Source: Cymbidium sinense (taxonomy: Eukaryota; Streptophyta; Magnoliopsida; Asparagales; Orchidaceae). Taken from it: DNA of 64,000 bases. The DNA lies in contig CM038215.1 in assembly GCA_021442155.1 (NCBI GenBank), positions 3,372,976-3,436,975 on the forward strand, read 5' to 3'. Positions 49,284 to 60,268 of the stretch are shown here, piece by piece. The notes below the pieces were generated by a model. The model was not told where the DNA came from. It did not search any database and saw only the letters and a program-made list of their open reading frames with translations. Both the position numbers and the translations under genes were made by a program. Position 1 is the first letter of the stretch; every line of letters starts with the position of its first letter.

Positions 49284-50890
49284 AAACTTGAATAAAGATG
49301 TCATTGCTAGTAGATCCAAAGAATGACCTAATCATAACATAGTTTTGGTAGCTAAAGAAAATGTCTTCAAGAGACTTTCCCTTGACTATTATAGATTTGA
49401 ATACCCTAAACACTAACCCTAATGCATATTATAATACCATATATTATAGTGTAATGTAGCATCATATATTTTAGCATGTAGTGATTTGTTTTTGGCTGTT
49501 ATAAGATGTTTTGAAATGTTTTAGTATATATGGTATTGTGCCCAATAGTCTATATGAATATAATTCATAAGAATATTGATTTAATAAATCAGATGATGAA
49601 ATTTCTTAAATTTGAAGTCGGAATTAGGCTGTAGTACTAAAGGTGTGCTATACCACTCATAGTCTAAAAGGTAAGATTTTATGTTCAAAATAAATATTAT
49701 ATGTTGTAGCATAGTATAGCATCATATATCATAATATATTATTTTATGCATTTTAAATTCTTTTAGAATTTTACAATCATGCAGTCGAACCTACACTAGA
49801 ATTATTTATAAAAATGTTGATTTAGACTTTAAAATGGTGGAATTTGGCCAAATTAATAATAGGTAAATCATGGCATCATAATATATTCTTTCAATTTAAA
49901 ACATGCAAGTGATAGGACTAAAATATATAGTTTTTTATTGTTTAGACTAATTTTATGATTTTTAATCTTAAGCAATCCCTTGTGATGTTATATGCATTAT
50001 AGTATAATATAATATGTTATAGTGTATTATAATATAGGATGCCATAACATAGTGTAGCATCATGCATTATAGCATGCTATTTTGTATTACTACTTAATGT
50101 TTAGCATATTTTAGTTTGTTATAGTATGATGTAGTAGAGTTAGTACTGGTATAATTCATAAAAATAATAATTTATAAGCTGAGATGATGTGATTTGGCCG
50201 AATTTAAGGTAAGCTTTAGAGAACATCATTGGGGGTGTGTTATGGTGTGTCATTTAATCAAAAGAATGGAATTTTGCATCTAAAATAAATGTTCATTTTT
50301 CAACCAAATTTTATAAATTTTTTATTTAAAGTGATTCATTTTAAGGTGTAATGGAAGATAATATATTATATGAAAGTATATTAAAATATAATGTACATAA
50401 CAATATAACTTCACATATATATGAATGTGGTGGCACGTTATTAAATGTTATTGTACATTTTAGTATGTTTTACTTTTGTTATAATACATTGGGTCAAAAC
50501 TCACAAAAATGTTAATTTGAAGGTTGAGATGGAAGAATTTGGCCAAATTCACAACACACACTAAGAAGCAACACTAAAGCTATGCTATTTTGTATCATTT
50601 CTAATAGAAAAATAACAATTTTACATCCAAAATGAAAATTATTCATATTTTGAGAAAATTTTGTTATTTGTTCCTTTTAAGTGATTCTAATGAGATGTAA
50701 TGTTAGACAATATATTATATATAGTGAATTAAAATATAACATCATATATTATAATATAATATAATGTGTTAATTGACATTATATTATGTTTAGCATGATA
50801 TTGTATAGTTAGTTTGAGCTTCCACCATCACAAATCATAAAATGTTGATTATAATGTTAAGATGATGTAATTTGAAGGAATACATTGTTA
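49284..50890 (-). repeat. Block B: tandem repeat of about 345 bp (Tat 3' region)
   Basis: Counterpart of 14,493-15,990. Unit landmarks (GGAATTTGGCCAAATT and variants) lie near 49,845, 50,190, 50,535 and 50,870, with a diverged one near 49,590. In the well-aligned stretch from 50,198 I count six differences in about 112 bases from block A, nearly all transitions. About 115 bp near 49,710-49,825 are absent from A. Confidence 0.75.
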
Positions 50891-51505
50891 GGATTTTGGT
50901 TGATGAAATAAGATAAGAAATAAGATTTGATGAGAACTCCATGTCAAGGACATGGAGGGAGATTCGCTAGGGGATAACATATGCATTGGACATGACATGT
51001 GAGGCATCTATGTCGATGGCATAGAATAAAAAAATTTGCTATGGATAAGGTTTGAATTTGATTTGATTATATGATTTTTGGAAAGAAGATCCGCTAAGGA
51101 TAAGAATCTATAATCCACCAGGGATTAAGATCAAATTGACTTTAATTTATTTTGTTTTAATTGATGCGGAGGCATTTTTGCTAGAGATCTAGGTTCGAGT
51201 CCACTAGGGATCGGGTATATGAACCTTCCACTAGGGAAGAAGGTTTGAGCTATCCATTGGGGAGTATGATTTGAGTTTGATTTCATAGATTTGTTTGGAT
51301 ATGTATCCACTAGAGATAAGAGTTTGGTTGGATTTCTTTGATTTAGACTCTACCAGGGGAGTTGGTTTAATTTGGCTCCACTTGGGAGGTTGTTTTGAAT
51401 TTGATTTGTTTGCTTGACTTGTTTATATATGATTTGGGGCTCCACTGGGGAGAAAGGTGTGATTTAACTCCACTAGAAAGATCAATTTATGTTTAATTTA
51501 ATATG
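50891..51505 (-). repeat. Block B: short degenerate repeats with CCACTAGGGA core
   Basis: Counterpart of 16,000-16,620. The core TCCACTAGGGA/TCCGCTAAGGATAAG recurs at irregular spacing. No open frame. Confidence 0.65.
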
Positions 51506-53540
51506 AGTTTATGTATGGACCTTGTCGGTGTGTGATGGACCTACTGAGAAGGGGCTATATCACTCCTGGCCTACCTCAGGTTTACAAATCCAAAGGGATA
51601 GTCTACCAGCTGTGGGGTAGAGCTAGCCAACCTAAGAAGTTGCCTTTCAGTGTGCAACAAATGTGTTAGGAAGAAGGCATAGCAGATATACATCTTTCAA
51701 AGCAAGGAACAACCGTTGGGGTGACCTGTTGGATGCACAACAAATCGAACCTGACCTAAGGCGACTACTGAGTGAATTTCACTAGGGACTTATGTCAACT
51801 CAAAAGTGGTTAGTATTAATTTAATTTAATTTCATGTGATTTGATATGGTTTGTTCGGTTTAGTTTTATTTTGAATTGAGGGCATATTCGTTGGGGATGT
51901 GAGCTCGGTCAAATTTGATAGATTTAATTTATGGACCATGTTGGTGTGCAATGGACCCACTGAGAAGGGGCTATATCAGACTTGTCTTATCTCAGATTTT
52001 TAAATCTAAAGGGATAGTCTACTGGCTATGGGGTAGAGCTAGCCAACCTAAAGGGGGTTTCCTTTCAGTATGCAATGGTTGTGCTAGGAAGAAGGTGTAG
52101 TGGACTTACATCTTCTAAAGCTAGGAACAACCACTAAGGTGACATGTTGGTAGCAAAACAAATTAAACCTGATTTAGGGGCGACTACTGAGTGAATGACA
52201 TTGGGGACTTATATCAACTCAAGAGTAGTTAGGCGATTCTTATAGGGAGTTTTGTTTACACTGCCCTAAATATAGGATGCCTGCTTAGGAAAAGGTACCG
52301 CTAGGGGTGTCCTCCTAATCCACAAGTGAATATATGTTTTATTTATATGTTTGTGTAGACCCTATTGGTGTGTGAGGGACCACACTAAGAATGGGCTATG
52401 TCAGCCTTGACCTATCTAAGATTTACTAGATCAAAGAAGAATCTGCACATCCATAAGATGGATTCTCCAACCACAAGGGTGGTTACTAGGAAAGGGGAAT
52501 TGTCCAATTAGATAGTAACTCAAGTACTGTCTAAATGGGATCACAAATGATGTGATCCAAATATAGTTCCCACAGGGGAGGTACTACTAAGGGCGTTATC
52601 CTGAGCCCTAGAAAAGAAAGCTTATAGGTGTACAGTGGCCAACTCAAGAAGAAAGCATAGCAGACTTACATCTACCATCAATGGTGTATCCTAAGGTGGG
52701 AGAACCAACCAACCTAGGGTGTATCCATAATCATGAGTGGTGTATCCATCAACATAGTGAGAACCAATCAACCTAGGGTGTCCATCGATGTGAAAAAATC
52801 AATATGGAAAGAAAGCATGGAGGCTTACAACTTTATAAGGAAAATTGATCATCGGGATAGTCTATCATCAGCAGGATAGATGCTATCTGACCTAGAGCGA
52901 CTACTAAGTGGGGAGCCCTGAGGAAGGAATAGACCCAGACTTAAAATAGTTAGAAGGAAAGGATTCGCTAGGGGACTTATCTTGAACCTTAAATATACTT
53001 GACCCAATCAGTGTATGAAGGGTAATACAACATGAAAGAATAGCAGACTCACATCCTTTTAAATGAAGCCATCATGAGCTAACTTATTGGCCATGCAGTA
53101 AGGCCTACCAAATTAACAAGGTGCTCGTCAGTGTGCCGTGGCCAAGTAAGGAAGGAAAGTGTAGCATACTTACATCCTCCAAAGTAAGAAGACCACTTGG
53201 GTGACACACTAGTTGGGTAGCCGCGTCATCCGACATAAAGCGAAGTGAGTCTTAGCGTTATCTCAACTCGTAGCGAGATAAAAGATATGTGTTCATTTTA
53301 TATGTTTGTGTATATTTTGTGTTTGTGTTGTGTCAATGAAGGATAGGACACTGCTCAGGTTCCTTACACCAACCCTAAACACATCATGGTCAATTCGCAA
53401 ATAAGAATACTTTCAACATAGAAGAGATGGAATTTTAAATGAAATTTTCATTAATGATAATTATTTTTAAACATGATTTATAATATTTCTTCAAGTAGAG
53501 TGTGTTGAATGGAAACATTCTCTCTTATAATTAATAAGCT
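51506..53540 (-). repeat. Block B: tandem repeat of about 400 bp, about five copies
   Basis: Copies begin near 51,515, 51,932 and 52,357 (GACC.TG..GGTGTG..ATGGA). Two shorter, more diverged ones lie at about 52,700-52,900 and 53,000-53,240; these share AGCAGACTTACATC-like and GAAGGAAAG segments. The last part (from 52,888) was lost from block A. 53,300-53,540 is non-repetitive and leads into the integrase C-terminus. The 61-codon open frame at 51,915 is in a repeat and is not a gene. Confidence 0.65.
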
Positions 53541-54620
53541 AATAAAATCCTCCTTGGCAGGCCTTCTCTATGGCAGAAGGGCCTTCCTAAGTGGGTTCAA
53601 ACTTACCTCCCATCTTACGACAGGCAACAATCGGTCTCCTTAGAACTAAAATAAGCTCTCATACTTGAAAAGCTCTAGGATGGACCAAATTTTTATCAGT
53701 TTAAATCATTTTAGCTTTGTAAAACTTGAGATTTTGGCATGCCCGCAAGCATCTCTCCTCTAAACTTTTGAGTTCTTATAACCGTAACTTGGCGTTCTGC
53801 ATTGTTTTGATCCTGCTACCCAAAGCTATCATTAGTGATGGGAGTTGGACTTCTAATGGTAGAACATATCTGAATCCATACACTAAGGAGAAAGAAGTAG
53901 ACTGAGTTGGAGTTCTATATTTGGTGAGGTAGGCCCACAAGGCTTCAACTAACTGCTCATGCTACTATAACTTATTGTTGTCAGTGTCCTCTTTAGTATT
54001 TGGATGAGAACTTCATTGAAGGCTTCTGCTAAGCTATTTGTTCTCGAGTAGTTGATGGTATAATATCTCCAATCTATTATGTATCTCTAGGAAAAGTTGT
54101 TGATCATTGTGCTCTTGAATGCAGCACCATTATCAGATATAATTTGTCAAGGCTCTCCAAACCTATATATGATATGGATCCTAAAAACCTGGAGAACATG
54201 TTGAGCTGTGACCTCTCTAAGTAGAATTTCCTTCGCCCATTTGGAAAAGTAGTCAGTAGTAGCTAAGATGAGTTGTTAACCCTTGGAAGATTGAGGATCA
54301 ATTGAACCCACCTTGTTAGTACCCCAATACTCGAATAGCCATGCGGCCTATTTAGGATGTAGAATGTTGGGTGGTTGGTGTAGGACCACACCATGTATTT
54401 GACAATGGATATATCGCCTAGTCGTATCCATGCAATCTTTGATCATCGACAGCCAGTAGTATCCTAGTCTCTTGATCTTGTTGTTCATCTTTGAATCAGA
54501 TTGGTTGGCTTCACATAATCTTGAGTGTATCTCAGTCATGATCTTACAGGCTTCATTCTTGTCTCAACAACATAACCACGTATGATTGAAAGATCACTGG
54601 TATAAGACACCATCCACAAG
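53541..54620 (-). pseudogene. Block B: integrase relic, nearly full length
   Basis: In sense order it contains the zinc-binding part (54,539-54,348: EIHSRLCEANQ ... RLGYYWLSMIKDCMD), then the core (FEYWGTNKVGSID, TTDYFSKWAK). The second catalytic region SDNGAAF is near 54,140. Later come LWAYLTKYRTPT, FSLVYG and, at 53,780-53,560, the Tat-type C-terminal pattern (LRACQNLKFYKAKM ... KFEPTWEGP). The first catalytic Asp is Asn. Several stops and frameshifts break the frame. It is the fuller copy of the block-A relic at 17,962. Confidence 0.85.
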
Positions 54621-54699
54621 AGTGTATGAAAGTGCTCTCTGCTCTATTTGATGGGCTTGGGACTTCTCTTGAGGTAGTTTTCCTTTATTTATGTAATCC

Positions 54700-55260
54700 A
54701 TGAATGGTTTCCTCTAATCTAACTCCTCGTCCTTCTTGGCAATGGTAACCTCCCCTTTAAGAGAGTACTTTTTGATGAGTTCAATATTAACAAGGGATAA
54801 GACTTGTCTATTTTGGGCCTTTATTGATATGGACTCATCATCTGGCCATGCCAACTCCTTGGCAAGCTTGGCTAAAGAATATGCTATCATATTCTCTCCT
54901 CGAGGAATCTTATAAATGGTAACCTCTGGGATTTGGTCTGACAACTCCATGGTGTACTTATGGTAGTGATGGAGCTTGGGCTTTATAATTTATAAGACCC
55001 ATTGATTTGGTTGATAACTAGCTGAGAATCCTAAAAGATGTTGATGTTCTAGATGTTTAGAGTAACGACTAACTCCAGATCAGTAATCAAAGCCTCATAT
55101 TTGGCTTTGTTGTTAGTGCAAGGATTGGACAGATGATATGAGAATCTCATCACATCATGGTCTAGAGTTAAAAGAACTATTCTTGCCCTTGCATTTCCTG
55201 GAATAGTAGATTATGGTTCTTCTCCTCTTTGAGAGGAAGCTGCACCATCAAAGTACATCT
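54700..55260 (-). pseudogene. Block B: archaeal-type RNase H (aRH) relic
   Basis: Reads in pieces: near 55,120 the PCTN..AKYEALI pattern, near 55,030 the NIxxF.DSQLVINQ pattern. 54,950-54,714 is open with TIYKIPRGENMIAYSLAKLA and ELAWPDDES, typical of the Tat aRH C-terminus. Stops separate the pieces. Confidence 0.85.
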
Positions 55261-56047
55261 TCCAATGGTGAATGCTAGTATCTTATAAGTTCTTGATTTG
55301 TTCATCAAGAAGATCATCACCAAGCAGAGAGTCAACAGGAAGTGTGTGTGCTGCTAAGAAATCTACTAGTGCTTGTCCTTTCACTGCACAGAGGGGTATG
55401 AAGGTAATGTCAAACTACGAGAGGATAATGGACCATCATGCTAACCATCTAGATAGCATCGACCGTGTCATGAGATACTATAGTGGATTGATCCTAGAGA
55501 TTAAGTTCACCTTATGAGGAAGAATGTAGTGATGTTACTTTTGGGATGTAAAGATTAAAGCTAGGCAATTTTTCTTAATGAGTGAATAATTAGCCTCAAT
55601 AGGGATTAGACAATGGATGAGGTAGTACCGCAAATTTTTCTGCCCATCGGCATTGGCTTGGGCCAGCAAAGCACCAAGGGAGTCATCTAATGCAACAGTG
55701 TAAAGTATGAGCAGCTTGCCCGGGATAGAGGGTGCTAGAACTAATAGCATCATCAGGTAATGCTTTATGTCTTCGAAGGCATGCTCACACTTATCATCCA
55801 AATTAAACTTGGAATCCCTTTTGGCAAGTACTAAGAATGGTTGACATCTTCCCGATAGGTTCGATATAAAGCATCTTCGATATGCCAACCACCCTTGGAA
55901 TGATCTTAGTTGAGTTAAACTTTTAGGGGGTGGCATTTCAAATATTGCCTTATTCTTCTCCAGATTGATTTTGACTCTCTGGTGTCGGACAACAAACTCA
56001 AGGAATTTCCTTGAAGCTAGTCCAAAAGCACACTTCAGTGGGTTCAT
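55261..56047 (-). pseudogene. Block B: RT C-terminus and RNase H relic
   Basis: 56,047-55,535 is open for 170 codons, the longest pol frame in the window. It starts MNPLKCAFGLASRKFLEFVV (RT thumb), followed by EMPPPKSLTQLRSFQGWLAY and FISNLSGRCQPF (connection), then ILYTVALDDSLGALLAQ and LALIF (RNase H start). The RNase H domain continues in fragments to about 55,300. The Met start is internal to the ancestral polyprotein. Confidence 0.9.
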
Positions 56048-56640
56048 GTTGAGGTTAAATTATCTTAATTGTTTGAAAACTACTCTTAAGTCAAAGAGAT
56101 GGTCTTCCTTTTCTCTACTTTTGACCATGAGATCATCGACATAGCACTGGACTTGATGATGAATGAGTTCATCAAATATTTGAGTCATAGCATATGGTAT
56201 GTAGCATCGACATTTTTAAGGCTGAAAGGCATGACCTTGTAGCAATAGATTCTGATCATGGTTCTAAAAGAACTATTTCATTCATCTTCAGGGGCCATCT
56301 TTATTTGGTTATATCCAGGTGAGCCATCCATGAAAGAGAAGACTGCATGAGATGAGACCGTTCTTTTTCTTAACTAGGATGACGCTGGCTAACTAGGTAG
56401 GGTATTTTTCTTCCCGGATGAAGACATCATCGACCAATTTCTTGACTTCATAATGACCCATTGTTCTATGTCTAATTGCATGCATCTAGGGGCTTGATTG
56501 ATAGGGTTAGCAGTAGGCTCTATTGCTAGCTTATAGACCGCTATGTCAAGAGTGAATCCAGTCATATCTTCATAACTCCATTCGAAGTAGTCCTTAAACT
56601 TAGTCAATAGCCTAACTAAGTCAGTGGCTAAATTTCATTC
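56048..56640 (-). pseudogene. Block B: reverse transcriptase relic
   Basis: 56,607-56,389 reads FKDYFEWSYEDMTGFTLDIA, the usual start of Tat RT. Then FMDGSPGYNQ-like sequence near 56,320 and QCYVDDLMVKS near 56,130, so the YVDD box is intact here, unlike block A. About 90 bp covering the VDFRDLNKACP motif, present in block A, appear to be deleted near 56,360. Frameshifts prevent expression. Confidence 0.85.
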
Positions 56641-57594
56641 AATAAAGTACTGATGTATGTAGGGTATGGACCTTCTTCAATTTTAAAGTTGATTTCCTTG
56701 AGCTTGTTGATGGTTGACTTGATCTCTTCCTTGAACTCTGGCAGTGCATCTTTGACTTTAAATCTTCTGGATCATCTGAAGTTTTTAAGCATATCTCCTA
56801 AAATGAGTTAATGTGATTTGGAAAGAACCTATTAGATTCAAAATGATTGGTGATGAGTAAGACGTAATCATCATCATCGACTGGATCCACTATATTGAAT
56901 CGTAGTCACGGTCTTGATTGAGAGCTTTTGCATTTATTCTTCCATATTCTTTCAAAGTAGTCTGACCTGTGCTTTGACCAAGTATGTGAGATTAACCACT
57001 TCTTTGCTAAATTATGAACACAAGGCAAGTACTAATCAAAAGATAATTCTATTAAATATTTATATGAATTATCCTCAAATTCTACATCAACTTCTTGACT
57101 TAAGGATGATGCTCCCAGAAAAAACCTCTGAGTCTTCACACTTATGGATGACTTCTAGGCTTCCTTAACTATGAAATCCTCAGCTTTTTGAGAGGAAAGT
57201 GGGGTTAAAGCTAAGGTTCCCAACTGATGTCTAACTTTTTCACATATAGAAGTCAATACAGTTATGCTTTGCTTTGGAGCTAGGTATTCATCGCAATCTA
57301 GCTCAAGTGTCACCTCCAAGGGAATCTACAATTGAGGATAGCTGGCTAGTGTGCTAACCATATAAGACTCATCCTATGAACTAGATTTTAAGTCTATATG
57401 GATAGTAGGCGTACTCATGGTAGCTGGGATATATCTTTTATTCAGTGGCCAATAAAGTGTTTTTCCACCCCTAGGACTACCTCAGAAGGGGCATCTTCCT
57501 CAGCCTGGTGAAGGTTAGATTGTCCTACCCATAAGTTCGAATGGAGTAATGAATGGTGGGTGGATTCTAATGTCAGGCTCCACTTCCTCCTCCA
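56641..57594 (-). pseudogene. Block B: spacer between protease and RT, decayed
   Basis: Lies where Tat polyproteins have the poorly conserved segment before RT. Short acidic pieces can be read but no domain. Open frames on the + strand here (for example at 56,914) are not supported. There is no sign of an independent gene. Confidence 0.5.
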
Positions 57595-57690
57595 AGTCTA
57601 TTTCCTCTCCCTTTTATTTTCTTTTTCATTTTTTTCTTTTCTTTTCTCTTTCTTTTTCTTTTTTTTTCTTTTTTTTTATTTTGAAACTTT
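57595..57690 (-). repeat. Long polypyrimidine/polypurine tract
   Basis: About 90 bases of almost only T and C on the + strand (A/G in the sense of the element), with T runs up to 9. It lies in frame between protease and RT and gives a Lys/Glu/Arg-rich stretch on the minus strand. Probably an expanded simple repeat within the spacer. Confidence 0.8.
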
Positions 57691-58015
57691 GGCCAAGTTT
57701 ACGAGAATAGACATGTTCATTTTGAGGGTGGTAGTAAGTCGCATCCTCATATATGCCGACCTCGTGAACTATAAATGGCTTGAGATCTTTTTTGACACAG
57801 TAGATGATCCCACCTCTCACGAACTTCATAGACTAATGTAGAAAGGATGGAACTATGTTGTTCTCATGTATGAGTGGTCTCCCAAGAAAAGTGTTGAAAG
57901 ATGTATTTAAGTCTATAATGTGAAGCTTGGCTTCGATCTTCCAATCATTTATCTCAAAGGGCAACATGGAGCCTTAGGCCTGTTGACCTCACTTTTGGAA
58001 TGCGAATTCAATCTT
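57691..58015 (-). pseudogene. Block B: protease C-terminal relic
   Basis: Minus strand: near 57,920 LHIIDLNTSFNTFLGRPLIH, the conserved end of Tat proteases. Then a stop and SMKFVRGGIIYC (57,829 onward). Upstream, at 57,990-57,950, KGSMLPFEI-like remnants of the GFNQGGQRA segment. The active-site half of the protease is gone; at about 58,015 the sequence changes to inverted satellite. Confidence 0.8.
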
Positions 58016-58860
58016 CCCATCTTAGCCTTATGAGTCTTGTAGACACTAAGACTTCCCTAGTCATAAGATACTTCTAACAATTAGGTAAACACTTAACCTA
58101 AGCCTAAAGACTTAGAAGGGTTAACCGTAGGATTAGGTTATGGTTTAGGGATTAGGATAATTCACCTACCTTACAACCCAAATCCAATTGCTCACCTTCT
58201 CAAACCAAACTTCAAGTTCAATTCAAACATTAAATTCAAATCCAAATCTGAAGCTAAATTCCAAAACCAAATGATTGAAGCCCATGATCAAATCCAAACT
58301 TGAAATCCTTCTTAAGCCATATGACCTATCCCATGGACTTAGCCAAATCTTAATCCAAATCAATCCAAAATAAATTGATTTTCTCATAATAAATTTATAT
58401 CTTCAATCATCTTCTTAAATATAAATCAAACCTACATTTAAATGATCAAAACTAAATCAAACTAAACTAAATTAAATCAAAACCCTTCCTAAGCCATATA
58501 ACCTATCCCATGGACTTAGCCAAATCTTAATCTAAATCAAGTCAAACTCAATTGATTTTCTCACAAATCAATCATATTTTTAATCATCTTCACAAATTTA
58601 AATGATATATATATATATTTAAATAATCAAAACTAAATTAAACTAAATCAAAATCTAAACCTAAGACACATGGCCCAACTCTATGGACTTAGCAAAATTC
58701 CTTCATTCCTAAACCTAAATTCAATTGATTTTCTCATGAATTAATCATACCTTCAATCATATTCATAAATATAAATGAAATATACAATCATCAAGCCAAA
58801 ATAAAATCAACCCAAGTCAAACCCAACTTAACCCTTTTGACTTGAAATGTTCAAATGAAC
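58016..58860 (-). repeat. Inverted copy of the left-end satellite, about 175-bp period
   Basis: CCATATGACCTATCCCATGG followed by ACTTAGCCAAATCTTAATC recurs at 58,317, 58,493 and, more diverged, near 58,667. The reverse complement resembles 200-960. The stretch 58,020-58,160 reverse-complements to the 1,487-1,600 type sequence. The protease relic is truncated exactly where it starts. Confidence 0.7.
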
Positions 58861-59880
58861 CAAAACACATTCGAATTCATGTCAATTGCAATTGAATTTA
58901 TATATCAATCCCAAATCCATATATAAACTCAACTAAATCAAACTCAACCCAAACTCAAGCCAACTAAACCTAATTTGTCTACTTGACCCAAAGTGGCCAA
59001 TTTGACCTATTTGAGCCAAGTTCTAATCTACCCAAATTGGATTGAACCAAGCCCATCAAAACCTCCCATCATGATTGTTGATCACCCTAGGTTGATCAAT
59101 TGTCAAAAAATGGGTCAAACCAAGTCAACTTTGTCATTTGGCCAAGTCAACCCCTTAACCCATATGAACCCAAACTAGCCAAATTGCAACCTAAGACAAA
59201 TCCCTTGAAACTAATGTTTCATACAAAATCAAAATCAATATTTGAATATGACTTGACCTTCAATTGAGTCAAACCAAACAAAATTGGCCATCTTAACTCA
59301 TGTTGACCCAAATTGACCTAAAAGACTAAATTGGGTCAAATTAAAGTATAAACCAAATTGATCGCAACCACTGGCTCAAGTTCATTCCAAATTGATTGTT
59401 GAACTTGGCCAAAGCCATGATTTGACCTAATTGACCTACTTAGCCCAAAGTGACATAAATGTTCATGTTGGATTAAATCAATACAAAATCCAAATTAATT
59501 GAAACCAAAGCTTACAATCATCTTCAATTGGTTAATTAAACCCAAACCAACACCCAACCCAAGCCAATTTGACCAATTTGGTCAAATTGGCCAACTTAAC
59601 CCATTTGACTCAAATGAATTCAAATAAGCCAAAATCAAATCTAAGCGAAACTAAACCAAACAAATTGAACTAAAACATCTCAAATGATCATATGAACTTG
59701 ACATAATCCTTGCTTTGACCTAATTTGACCAATTGGTCAACTTGACCCAACCTAAACCAATTTGACCTAAATGAGTCAAATTGAGCCAAACATAACCAAA
59801 TCAACTCCAATTGACTTAAAATTCAAGCTAACCCACTTTTGGCTCATTTCAAATCTTCTTAAATAAATTCCAATGCTAAA
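58861..59880. repeat. Sequence packed with TTGACC/GGTCAA motifs
   Basis: TTGACC, TTGACT or GGTCAA occurs every 30-60 bases, often as AATTTGACC or TTGACCTA. The surrounding bases (CCAAATTG, AACCCAA) also recur, suggesting a decayed short tandem repeat. No open frame longer than about 60 codons and no domain. Confidence 0.6.
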
Positions 59881-60268
59881 TGGTCATTCTACCCTTGGTT
59901 CAAGGGCATCGCCTAAGATAAATCACCCATGTAAGTGGTCATTTCCATTCCTTGACAACTTGGTACTCTCCTAATGGTCTACCTAGCACCTAAGACACTG
60001 CCCAACCTGACCCAAGGGGTGGTTGGGTCGGCCATGATCGATGGGAGATGAAATCACCTCACCCTCCCTATTGGAACATTTGAAACCCATAGGACACTAA
60101 TGATTCTTCCTTGGCAGCCACCTCCACACCTTCAACCAACCAAGCCGAGCCAACTCACCTTCTCCTTACCACCCATAACTCCCTGAGATGGCCGCACCAC
60201 AACTAGAAGCCAAACCTAATCCCACCATTTGATCAAGATGAAGAGGGGTACACACCCTCTCATTTCCA
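59881..60268. other. Less AT-rich unannotated stretch
   Basis: Higher GC than its surroundings (for example 59,990-60,200), no recognisable coding sequence on either strand. It lies between the TTGACC-rich segment and the LTR-like block and is missing from block A. It could be part of the element leader. Confidence 0.4.
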
